From a virus, in the IMG/VR virus record IMGVR_UViG_3300031862_000448, positions 1-34,476 of that record: a stretch of 34,476 nucleotides of DNA, one strand, 5' to 3'. The notes below the pieces were generated by a model that was not told the origin of the DNA, ran no database searches, and was given only the letters and a program-made list of their open reading frames with translations. The position numbers and the translations under genes are program-made. Positions 7,593 through 13,990 of the stretch are shown in pieces. Every line of letters starts with the position of its first letter. Within the stretch, counting starts at the first letter, position 1.

Positions 7593-7898
7593 CTACAGAT
7601 AGGCCCTCTTCAGAGCCGCCTCGCCTCCCAGACCTCGGGAGACCGAGACGGCGATCACATCCAGATAAGTCGCACCGTCGGCAGACAGTTGATCTCCGAC
7701 AACCGCTGGCTCATCAGGCTTCAGGCTGACGGTGACCTCCGAGATCACCTGCTCGCCCTCGGCGTTCCGAACGAGACGGCGCTTCTCCAGCCAACGGCCT
7801 TTCGTCCGAACCGCCGCGCCGAAGGTCGGCTGGCCGTAGCCGTCAACGCCTGTCCTCGCCTTGCGCCAGATATCCTGAGCCAGGTAGTCGCCTATCAT
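7593..7898 (-). CDS. Putative head closure (stopper) protein
   Basis: The 101-residue protein lies between the DnaT-like connector and gp10-like genes, the position of head-closure proteins that plug the portal vertex after packaging. Its beta-rich sequence (ISEVTVSLKPDEPAVVGDQL, then GATYLDVIAVSVSR) is like SPP1 gp16-type stoppers, which are about this length. The frame is open to 7919, but the ATG at 7898 is preferred because it overlaps the stop of the preceding gene as ATGA. There is no signature residue, so the call depends on position, size and predicted fold. Confidence 0.65.
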   Translation of the reverse strand: MIGDYLAQDIWRKARTGVDGYGQPTFGAAVRTKGRWLEKRRLVRNAEGEQVISEVTVSLKPDEPAVVGDQLSADGATYLDVIAVSVSRGLGGEAALKRAYL

Positions 7899-8485
7899 CT
7901 CGCACTCCCCGGCGACCACTCGCCGTCAGGGTGATCTGAAGCAGCAAGCACCCCGCCCCTGTCGATGAACGCCGCGAGCAACGCCCTCGCCTCTGCGCTC
8001 TCCAACGGGTGCGCTGCGGTTGGCGCGCCGTAGGATTCACTTAGCCCGTCCACGGAGAACGAGGTGACGCCGGCGGCCTGCAAGGCCCGTCTGCGTTCCT
8101 GTTCCGCTCCCCGCGCCAGCAGCGCCAGCGCCTCTTCGCACTGGGCATCCTTCACCCGCTCCGGGATGGCGTAGTCGCCGGCGTTATCCTTGTCCTTCTT
8201 GCGAGGGAAGGAGAGGGCCTGGTCGGGATGCGACGGGGCCAGCGAATCATAGGGCCGGCCCATCGCGTCCGGCAGCTCGCCGGGATACCCGTAGGGCCGG
8301 CGATGAACCCGGACGCGGCAAGCCTCGATGTGGCGGCAGGCGGTCAGCAGCGCTTTCTCCTTGTCGGCGCTGCTCGCGCCGCTCCACGCGTCTACGCGCA
8401 AACGGTCGGCGAAGTAGGCCTCCGCCTCCTGGAGCGTCACATAGGAGTTGCTGTTCTCGCCTCCCGGCGTCGCGTCGATGGCCAC
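7895..8485 (-). CDS. Head-tail connector protein (DnaT-like/gp6-like adaptor)
   Basis: The 196-residue product begins with NSYVTLQEAEAYFADRL, the typical opening of a phage family often annotated as putative DnaT-like ssDNA-binding protein. In structural operons this family acts as the adaptor ring beneath the portal, and the DNA-binding label is probably misleading. A helix with ALLTACRHIEACRVRVHRRP and a later LPDAMGRPYDSLAP fit the family. The GTG at 8485 follows AGGAG by six bases, three bases after the preceding stop. Its C-terminal tail (HPLESAEARALLAAFIDRGG) is helical. The adaptor role is established for the family; this copy is assigned by similarity of motif. Confidence 0.75.
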   Translation of the reverse strand: MAIDATPGGENSNSYVTLQEAEAYFADRLRVDAWSGASSADKEKALLTACRHIEACRVRVHRRPYGYPGELPDAMGRPYDSLAPSHPDQALSFPRKKDKDNAGDYAIPERVKDAQCEEALALLARGAEQERRRALQAAGVTSFSVDGLSESYGAPTAAHPLESAEARALLAAFIDRGGVLAASDHPDGEWSPGSAR

Positions 8486-8488
8486 CTG

Positions 8489-8890
8489 CTACTCCTCGAC
8501 TTCCTCCACCAGGCCGGGCGCGCAGAAGAGCAGGTGGATGGCGTGCGCAGCCGCAAAAGGTTTCGGCGTGAGCGGCACCACCAGGATGTGCTCGCCGTAG
8601 CGCCATCGCACCTCCTCGCCAGTCTTGCTGCGCAGATTCACGGTCACGCCGGAGTTCGTGATTTTCTCCAGCGCCTCGGTGCGGGCCGGCTCCGGCAGCG
8701 CCATCAGAGCGGTGAGTTTGCCGACTCGTCGCGGAAGATCGGGAACCGCGACTGCTGCGCTCACCGGGGCAAGCGCAGGGCCAGTCAGACCAGCGTCAGC
8801 CAGGTCCACTGCCCCTCCACCGCTCGGTGCCGGGCCGGACTCGGCGGGGGCATCTTCCTCAACAGATAGGGCACCCGTTTCCTTTCGCAT
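8489..8890 (-). CDS. Hypothetical virion-region protein
   Basis: The 133-residue product is not recognised. It has an acidic, Pro/Gly/Ala-rich N-terminal half (residues 1-50) and a structured C-terminal half with EALEKITNSGVTVNLRSKTG and VRWRYGEHILVVPLT. The ATG at 8890 is supported by GGAGGTGG six to seven bases upstream; the frame remains open to 8923 but without a comparable site. It stands between the decoration and connector genes, where small head-completion or structural proteins are common. A strong hairpin separates it from the decoration gene, so its expression may be lower than that of the capsid genes. Confidence 0.7.
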   Translation of the reverse strand: MRKETGALSVEEDAPAESGPAPSGGGAVDLADAGLTGPALAPVSAAVAVPDLPRRVGKLTALMALPEPARTEALEKITNSGVTVNLRSKTGEEVRWRYGEHILVVPLTPKPFAAAHAIHLLFCAPGLVEEVEE

Positions 8891-8912
8891 TATCCACCTC
8901 CAGAACTTAGGT

Positions 8913-8935
8913 GGGGCCGGCACGTGGCCGGCCCC
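8913..8935 (-). other. Strong hairpin after the capsid/decoration genes
   Basis: Nine-base perfect arms (GGGGCCGGC at 8913-8921 and its complement at 8927-8935) flank the loop ACGTG, beginning seven bases after the decoration gene stop. No U-run follows on the minus strand. Like the hairpin after the tail tube gene, it may stabilise the upstream mRNA or limit readthrough. Confidence 0.6.
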
Positions 8936-8941
8936 GGTCGT

Positions 8942-9244
8942 TCACTTGCCAATCGCCAGCCACTCCACGTTCTGCGCGACCGTGGCAGCGATCAGTGTGC
9001 AGTCATTGGCCGCCGTGGGCTTCCAGCAGTAGAGGTTAATCTGGCCCGCTGCCGCACCCGCCGCCCAGGTGACCAGAGAGACCTCGAGCCCTGGCGCGGT
9101 GGAGCGCTTCAGCGAGACGATCACATCCTCCACCTCCGAAAGCCCGGTGGCGATGTTGGTGGCTGACCCGGTAACCGAGGTCACCCCGCGGGCGATCTTG
9201 CGCCCGTCCCGACAGTCAGAGATGATCCGCGCGACGCTCGACAT
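8942..9244 (-). CDS. Putative capsid decoration / head-stabilising protein
   Basis: This 100-residue, beta-rich protein directly follows the major capsid gene. It contains DGRKIARGVTSVTGSATNIA, TGLSEVEDVIVSLKRST and NLYCWKPTA, a pattern seen in small phage proteins of capsid operons that are thought to decorate the shell. The ATG at 9244 has AGGAGGTGG six bases upstream, and the gap to the capsid stop is only ten bases, so both are made in quantity. No trimeric gpD/SHP signature was recognised. The decoration role is inferred from position, size and composition. Confidence 0.6.
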   Translation of the reverse strand: MSSVARIISDCRDGRKIARGVTSVTGSATNIATGLSEVEDVIVSLKRSTAPGLEVSLVTWAAGAAAGQINLYCWKPTAANDCTLIAATVAQNVEWLAIGK

Positions 9245-9254
9245 CGGCCACCTC

Positions 9255-10166
9255 CTACTGAGCCAGGTCCTGCAGCGAACCCATGCGATACGGGTTGCGG
9301 CAGACGAGCTGGCAGTAGTGGGTGACCCAGATCACATCGGAGTCCTTGGTCTTCGCCATCGGCTTGGCCTCGAAGTCCTTGAGCACCACGTACTCAAGCA
9401 ACTCCTCGTCCACGAAGTCCATGCGGGTCTGCGGGTAGCCGGGCACCTTGATCAGGGGCACGCCCTCGAAATCAAGCGCCTGGTATCCCCCGGTCAGGCT
9501 GGCGGGGTTCTGCTGGCGACGCTCCGCCCGCAGCAGGTCTCCGTAGCGATACCACTGGGTCGAGCCGGCGTAGATCGCCGTCACCCGCCCGCCCCGCGCC
9601 TCCACCGTGGACTTGACGGTGCGCATCAACTCCTCGGTCAGGTTGCGAGGAGTTCCGCCGTTGGCGCTGACGTAGGCCTTCCACCAGGTGTAGGTGCCGC
9701 GGTCGAGACCAGCGTAGGTGCCAGTGTCGGCGATCGCGGCGAACAGGCCGGTGATGTCCTTGCCGGAGTTGCCCGTGCCGTCCGACATCAACTGCGTGTT
9801 GATGTTGCCCCGCATGTCCGACAGACCCAGGTCGAGTTCCGTGCGGAGCGCGGGCACGATCATCCCGCCCGCATCCCCGACGGCCTGCGCCAAACCGGAG
9901 ACCTCCACCTCGACCTTGTTGAGCTTCCAGCCGAGAAAGGCTTTCTTGAAGCCCTGGTTGCCTGCCCCCGCGCCGGAGTCGGTCTCCGCGTAGGAGCCAG
10001 CCGAGGTGTTTCCGCCGTAGCGCACCGGCCAGCGCACTCCCTCTCCCGCCCCCTGCTTCTGCTGGATGCGGGTCAGGAGGAACGTGTTGGTGAACAGGGC
10101 CTCCACCCACGGCCCCTTGTAGAGCTGGACGATCAGGTCGGCCAGCGTGGTTGTGGTCGCAGCCAT
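9255..10166 (-). CDS. Major capsid protein (HK97 fold)
   Basis: The 303-residue protein should build the icosahedral shell. The gene follows the scaffold gene and precedes decoration and connectors. The N-terminal helix region (TTTLADLIVQLYKGPWVEAL), an E-loop-like stretch around residues 48-75 with RYGGNTSAGSYAETDSGAGA, and a long spine-helix region with VPALRTELDLGLSDMRGNIN are consistent with the HK97 fold. The C-terminal half contains a P-domain-like core ending VIWVTHYCQLVCRNPYRMG. There is no long N-terminal delta domain, in keeping with a separate scaffold protein. The ATG at 10166 follows AAGGAGTG. Identification rests on order, size and general pattern. Confidence 0.88.
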   Translation of the reverse strand: MAATTTTLADLIVQLYKGPWVEALFTNTFLLTRIQQKQGAGEGVRWPVRYGGNTSAGSYAETDSGAGAGNQGFKKAFLGWKLNKVEVEVSGLAQAVGDAGGMIVPALRTELDLGLSDMRGNINTQLMSDGTGNSGKDITGLFAAIADTGTYAGLDRGTYTWWKAYVSANGGTPRNLTEELMRTVKSTVEARGGRVTAIYAGSTQWYRYGDLLRAERRQQNPASLTGGYQALDFEGVPLIKVPGYPQTRMDFVDEELLEYVVLKDFEAKPMAKTKDSDVIWVTHYCQLVCRNPYRMGSLQDLAQ

Positions 10167-10191
10167 GTGCTACTCACTCCTTCGTGCCGGG

Positions 10192-11088
10192 TCAGGTCAC
10201 GCCAGTGCGAAGTGCCTGCTCCAGGCGATCCCCGGCCTCGGCGAGATTCTTGGGAGGCGGCGGGCTCTGTTGAGCCGGGTTGCTTGCCGCCCCCACGCTC
10301 TGCGGCTTTTGCTGTTGTGGCTGGGAGACCAGGTAGGGCTTCTCGTTGACCAGCGTCTCGACGACCTCGTCGATGCCCGTGACCTTGCCCTCATCATCCA
10401 CCTGCACCGCGCCAAAGCCGGGCAGTGACTTGGCGATGATGAAGGCGACATCGGGGTCGACGATGCCCTTCGACTGGGCGGCGAGCAGGAAGCGAGCGCG
10501 GATGGCGTCGTCCTTGCGGCCCGACGCCTCTTTCTCGCGCGCCTGTCGCTCTTTCTCGTAGAGCTCCTTGAAGCGCTCCTGCTCCTCGAGGGCCTTGCGG
10601 TCGGCCTCTTCCTGGGCCGCGGCGATCTCGGCCAGCCGTCGCTCCGCACCCTTGGCGCGGGCAGTCAACTGCGCAATGCGATCCCGCACCGCGCCGGTGA
10701 ACGTGTCGTCGCTCAACTCCAGGGTGCCGTCCTTGACTAGGCGGTCAATCTGCTCCTGAGTCAGCTTCACCTGGATGCCCTTCGCCTGTGTCGCCGGCGT
10801 TTGCGATTGCGCTTGCCCGCCCTCAGTCTGGCGAGTCTGGGCACCCTCGGCTTGCTGTCCCTGGGAAGCCTGCTGCGCGCCGGGCTGCCCCGTCTGCGCG
10901 GCCTGCCCACCAGACCCCGACTGCGTCTGCGCTGCGGGCTGGCCCGCTTGGCCGGCGCCGACCGACTGGCCTGCGCTCGCGCCCTGTGCAGCCTGCCCTG
11001 AGCCGGCCGACTGGGCCGACTGGGCGTCGGCCTGGCCCTGGCTGCCAGTTCCCTGCTGTCCCTGCTGGTTCTCGGTTCCTTCGCTCAT
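10192..11088 (-). CDS. Capsid scaffolding protein
   Basis: The 298-residue product acts inside the procapsid and should leave before packaging. Residues 1-95 are a low-complexity Gln/Gly/Ala/Ser tract with many SAGQA-like repeats. Residues about 98-230 hold LTQEQIDRLVKDGTLELSDD and then a highly charged coiled coil (ERFKELYEKERQAREKE). The C-terminal part (GIVDPDVAFIIAKSLPGFG and EVVETLVNEKPYLV) is typical of GP20-type scaffolds, where it contacts the coat protein. It lies just upstream of the major capsid gene. A GGAGGGAG precedes the ATG at 11088. No separate prohead protease was recognised in the window. Confidence 0.88.
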   Translation of the reverse strand: MSEGTENQQGQQGTGSQGQADAQSAQSAGSGQAAQGASAGQSVGAGQAGQPAAQTQSGSGGQAAQTGQPGAQQASQGQQAEGAQTRQTEGGQAQSQTPATQAKGIQVKLTQEQIDRLVKDGTLELSDDTFTGAVRDRIAQLTARAKGAERRLAEIAAAQEEADRKALEEQERFKELYEKERQAREKEASGRKDDAIRARFLLAAQSKGIVDPDVAFIIAKSLPGFGAVQVDDEGKVTGIDEVVETLVNEKPYLVSQPQQQKPQSVGAASNPAQQSPPPPKNLAEAGDRLEQALRTGVT

Positions 11089-11161
11089 GGTCTCCCTCCG
11101 GTCTTACGCCCCGCGGCGGGTCTGCCAGATGTCGCTCCGGCGGGCGGTTATGTCAGAGCCG

Positions 11162-11515
11162 CTAGTCAGCGCTCATGCCCTCCGGCGGCTCTTCATCCAT
11201 TGCGCCATAGTGCTTGCGGACGTGCGCCAGCGCGGCCACCCGTGCCGAGCGCGGCCACTTCACCCCGCCCCGCGCGCCGGACAGCGCAGCTGCCAGTGCA
11301 TGCACGCCATTGCGGTTCACCACCAGGGTGTCGCCCTGGAGTTCGTGATGCGGGCCGCCCCACTCGCTGCGGTTCTCAAGGTCGGGCACGTATGCGAAGG
11401 CCTCCCGGATCACGCCGGCGTCGCCGTTCTCCGCAAGCCGCCGCGCCAGGGTCGCCTTGTCCACGTCGCCCCACGCCCTGTCTGAAACCGTCGAGTTGTC
11501 TATCCGAATCGGCAT
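11162..11515 (-). CDS. Conserved phage protein of the capsid operon, function unknown
   Basis: The 117-residue product contains RAWGDVDKATLARRLAENGD, AYVPDLENRSEWGGPHHELQ and a basic part ending VRKHYGAMDEEPPEGM. I recognise this as a domain recurring next to or fused with phage head proteins, but I know no function for it. No Ser-His or HEXXH protease motif is visible. It is the first gene after the late promoter and structured leader at 11533-11667, and AGGAGG lies nine bases before the ATG at 11515. Its position just before the scaffold suggests a head assembly role (inference). Confidence 0.78.
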   Translation of the reverse strand: MPIRIDNSTVSDRAWGDVDKATLARRLAENGDAGVIREAFAYVPDLENRSEWGGPHHELQGDTLVVNRNGVHALAAALSGARGGVKWPRSARVAALAHVRKHYGAMDEEPPEGMSAD

Positions 11516-11532
11516 CGTGTGCCGCCTCCTGC

Positions 11533-11633
11533 AAAAGAAAAGGCGGGCACCTCTAACGGCCTGGGAATCTGCTTCCCAAGGACATCAGAAGTGCCCGCCT
11601 ATCGTTGCGATGCTGGCAGGCCCTATTCAGTTG
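11533..11633 (-). ncRNA. Structured leader RNA, copy 1 (conserved block, 12-bp stem, T-rich run)
   Basis: From a predicted start near 11633 the minus strand carries GCCAGCATCGCAACGATA (11617-11600), then a stem with arms GGCGGGCACTTC (11599-11588) and GAGGTGCCCGCC (11553-11542) that pair over 12 bases with one G-U. An inner hairpin lies at 11580-11560 (CTTGGGAA, loop GCAGA, TTCCCAGG). TTTTCTTTT follows at 11541-11533 and then the ribosome binding site. The block, stem length, inner hairpin and T-rich run recur upstream of the portal gene with compensatory changes. It could be an attenuator, an antitermination element like HK022 put, or a terminator for upstream readthrough. Function is inferred; sequence and pairing are seen. 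Confidence 0.7.
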
Positions 11634-11639
11634 GCACCC

Positions 11640-11667
11640 ATTCTACCGGACCCGGGCCGGGTGTCAA
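11640..11667 (-). promoter_or_regulatory. Late promoter P(capsid), sigma70-like
   Basis: The minus strand has TTGACA (11667-11662), a 16-base spacer and TAGAAT (11645-11640). Transcription would start near 11633 and reach the 117-aa, scaffold and capsid genes after a leader of about 118 bases. TAGAAT is shared with the portal-gene promoter at 15602-15630, and both are followed by the same leader block. Confidence 0.68.
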
Positions 11668-11671
11668 CAAC

Positions 11672-11690
11672 TTTTTCTTACCTGGAGGTA
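11672..11690 (+). promoter_or_regulatory. Repressor-operator-like sequence beside the capsid promoter
   Basis: TTTTTCTTACCTGGAGGTA matches 18 of 19 bases of the sequence inside the repressor promoter at 34086-34104. It contains the interrupted palindrome TACCT-GG-AGGTA. It lies just upstream of the -35 of the capsid promoter and overlaps the stop codon of the 63-aa gene. A binding site for the phage repressor or XRE regulator is inferred. Confidence 0.42.
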
Positions 11691-11869
11691 TGAGGTCGAG
11701 GCATCATCTCCCACATGTGGATCATCTCCTCGTAGCGGGCAATGGCGGCCCGCTCCCGTTCGTCCTCTGCCAGGCGCAGGTATTGCCGCAGTCGCCGCCG
11801 TGCTTCTCGCGGTGTCCTGGCTGACCAGATTGCCCTGTCGGCCTCGTGGATGAGCTGCTCTCGCATCAT
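11678..11869 (-). CDS. Small helical protein after MuF, function unknown
   Basis: The 63-residue product is highly charged and almost wholly helical, with ARTPREARRRLRQYLRLAED in the middle and Met/Trp-rich residues near the C-terminus. The ATG at 11869 overlaps the MuF stop as ATGA, so it is probably translated by reinitiation from MuF. The sequence is not recognised. Small helical proteins in this place may help assemble the portal-proximal complex (inference). Its stop lies within the operator-like sequence at 11672-11690, immediately before the capsid promoter. Confidence 0.62.
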   Translation of the reverse strand: MMREQLIHEADRAIWSARTPREARRRLRQYLRLAEDERERAAIARYEEMIHMWEMMPRPHTSR

Positions 11870-13887
11870 CGCCTCTCCGCCCGCGCTACCAGGGCTTCAA
11901 CCGCGTGCTCGCCCTGACTCTCCAGCGCAGCCTCGATCTCGATGGCTGTCATGCCCGCCTCCCGATAGGCCCCATGCATCCTCTGCGCCAGCGCCCAGAA
12001 CCGCTCCCGACGCGGGACACGATAAGCGAGGTCGAGGTAGACCTCTGGCTCGACCTCGCGCATCGGGTTCATCATCGAGCGCCCCGCCGATGGACCGGCG
12101 ACCGCCTTGGCGAGGAATTGCTGCCTCGGCACGTAGCTCGGCATGGCTGAGAAGTCCACCTTGTCCAGCCCTGACGAGAAGCCCATGACGCGCTCGAAGA
12201 GTTGCGGAGCGACGTGCTCCGAGGCCGCGCTGGTGACAGCCTCCTCCAACCATCGCTGGGCGGCCGTGGCGTATTCCTCCGGCGCGATCGCGCCCATAGT
12301 GCCCGCGGCATGGGTGGCTTCGTGCACCAACGTGGTGAAACTCGAAGTCATCTCCTGCCTGGCCCGCTTCGACAGTTGCGCCCAGGAAGCGGCGTTCTGC
12401 TTCGTGAGGCGAGTCAAGCGTTCTCGCACCTCTCCGCCAACTGTGATCGCGCAGTCCCAGTCCTTGTGCCCGCCGAAACCGCCTTTGCCAGTTCTGAGGT
12501 CTCCGTTCCACCCGACCTTGGTCTCCATCAGGCTGGCCAGCTCCTCAGAGACGCGGCGGGTCATCCCGGCCGCATCGGTGGGCTGCGGCTTCGGGGCAAG
12601 GGCGGCTGCGATCTGCCCGGTGCGCTTACCGCGCTCTGCCACGCCGAAGAAAGCCGGCCCGCTGATTGCCCGCTGCCCTGTGATCATCCGGGCGACATCC
12701 GTCAGCGAGCGATAGATGCCGCCCTCGAAATAGACCTTGCCTCCCTCTACTACCTGGACGAGGTACTCGCGGCCCTTGTAGGTGCGGCGCAGGACAGTCC
12801 CCTCCTCCAGGGCGCGCAGTTCTGGTTCCGGGATCGACGCCCGGGTGGGCTTGGGCCGTCCCCGCGTTGCAGCAACCCTCGCCCGCCCCGCCCGCGCAAA
12901 CTGCCGCTTTCCCGCGGCCCGGGCCACGCCAGGGAACTCCTTACGGAAGCGCCGCTGGAGCTCGGCCGGAGACTTGTTCAGCACATCGGGCGAGACGATG
13001 CCCCGCTTCTTCTCCTCGTCGGTAGCGAGGCGCTCTACAAACGGTGTGAGCACATGTACACACCGCGGGTGGAAAGGCGGGCCGCCGTTGATGGCGGAGA
13101 TTGGCGGATAGACAGGGTGCGGGCCGTCCAGAGAGACGACGGCGTTCTCGTAGTAGCGGCAGAAGTCTTCCGCGTTGTGCGCCGATACCTGGGCGAGGGT
13201 GACGCCGTGCTCCCGCAGCCGATTGATCGTGCCCTGCGTCATCGCCTCACGCGTGGTCGTGCGCGCCACCATCTCGGCATAGCGGTCGAGCGGCCACTGT
13301 CGCCCGAGCGCGTCCACAAACGTCGGCCTACCTGCAGCGATCAGCCGCTGCTCCAGTTCGCGGCTCACGTCGATGCGAGCACGCCCGGCTGCGATCCCTC
13401 TCGCGACTGCCAGCATCCCCTCGCGCCGGAACACGTCGTCAACGCGGCGGCCGATCTGGGTAAGCGCCGCATTAGTGGTCTGCAGCATGGACTCCGTGAT
13501 TGCCCGCGTCGCTTCCCGGTGCACCTGGGAGAATACATCCCTCTCACGGCGACCCGTTATCGTTCTGTCTCGACGGCGCAGGTTGATTCCCGCGCGGCGG
13601 ACATTGCGGACTCCTTCGTCGGCGAACTCGAGCCCGACATCGTAAGCGCGAGGGATGTTGAGTTCTATCCAGGCAGCGGCTTCGTCACCGAGGTCGGCGA
13701 GGATCACCTGATACTGTCGCAGCAGTGCCACGGCTCGACCCCGCTGTCCCGCGAGTACGGTAGCGTCGGCCAGCACATCCATCATGTCCGCCGCCGCGTC
13801 CCGATACAGGGCGGCCAGAGAGTCTATCTCGCCGGTGAATGCCCGCCGAAACTCCTCAATGCTGCGGCGCCCGATGGGAGGAGGCAC
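11866..13887 (-). CDS. MuF-type minor capsid protein fused to DUF2924/RAMA-like and zincin domains
   Basis: The 673-residue protein follows the portal, the usual place of SPP1 gp7/Mu gpF proteins that sit near the portal and may enter the cell with DNA. Residues about 110-290 form the MuF part, with AEMVARTTTREAMTQGTINR, HNAEDFCRYY and the ending PPFHPRCVHVL. Residues about 355-420 (RRTYKGREYLVQVVEGGKVY, then YRSLTDVARMITGQ and GPAFFGV) resemble DUF2924 and the related RAMA fold, found in restriction-modification proteins. Residues about 490-560 contain HEATH at 522-526, an HEXXH zincin motif, with Glu548/Glu549 in WLEEAVTSAASEH a likely third ligand. MuF proteins are known to carry variable C-terminal effector or toxin domains, so the zincin may be an injected protease, or a capsid maturation enzyme (both inference). 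The GTG at 13887 has AGGAG nine bases upstream. Confidence 0.85.
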   Translation of the reverse strand: MPPPIGRRSIEEFRRAFTGEIDSLAALYRDAAADMMDVLADATVLAGQRGRAVALLRQYQVILADLGDEAAAWIELNIPRAYDVGLEFADEGVRNVRRAGINLRRRDRTITGRRERDVFSQVHREATRAITESMLQTTNAALTQIGRRVDDVFRREGMLAVARGIAAGRARIDVSRELEQRLIAAGRPTFVDALGRQWPLDRYAEMVARTTTREAMTQGTINRLREHGVTLAQVSAHNAEDFCRYYENAVVSLDGPHPVYPPISAINGGPPFHPRCVHVLTPFVERLATDEEKKRGIVSPDVLNKSPAELQRRFRKEFPGVARAAGKRQFARAGRARVAATRGRPKPTRASIPEPELRALEEGTVLRRTYKGREYLVQVVEGGKVYFEGGIYRSLTDVARMITGQRAISGPAFFGVAERGKRTGQIAAALAPKPQPTDAAGMTRRVSEELASLMETKVGWNGDLRTGKGGFGGHKDWDCAITVGGEVRERLTRLTKQNAASWAQLSKRARQEMTSSFTTLVHEATHAAGTMGAIAPEEYATAAQRWLEEAVTSAASEHVAPQLFERVMGFSSGLDKVDFSAMPSYVPRQQFLAKAVAGPSAGRSMMNPMREVEPEVYLDLAYRVPRRERFWALAQRMHGAYREAGMTAIEIEAALESQGEHAVEALVARAERR

Positions 13888-13890
13888 GCT

Positions 13891-13983
13891 TCAACACTCC
13901 TCACGACAGGTGCTGAGACCATGTCCACAGCCCCGAAACCAGACTGCGGGTGCAACATGTCGGATCACACACATCCACCACAT
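13891..13983 (-). CDS. Possible 30-residue protein between portal and MuF
   Basis: An ATG at 13983, five bases after a GAGG, opens a 30-codon frame beginning MWWMCVIRHVAPAVWF. It fills the gap between the portal and MuF genes almost exactly, ending three bases before the MuF GTG. It is Trp-, Cys- and Arg-rich with no recognised family. It may only carry ribosomes through the gap. Support is limited to spacing and a modest ribosome binding site. Confidence 0.28.
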   Translation of the reverse strand: MWWMCVIRHVAPAVWFRGCGHGLSTCREEC

Positions 13984-13990
13984 GGGCGCC

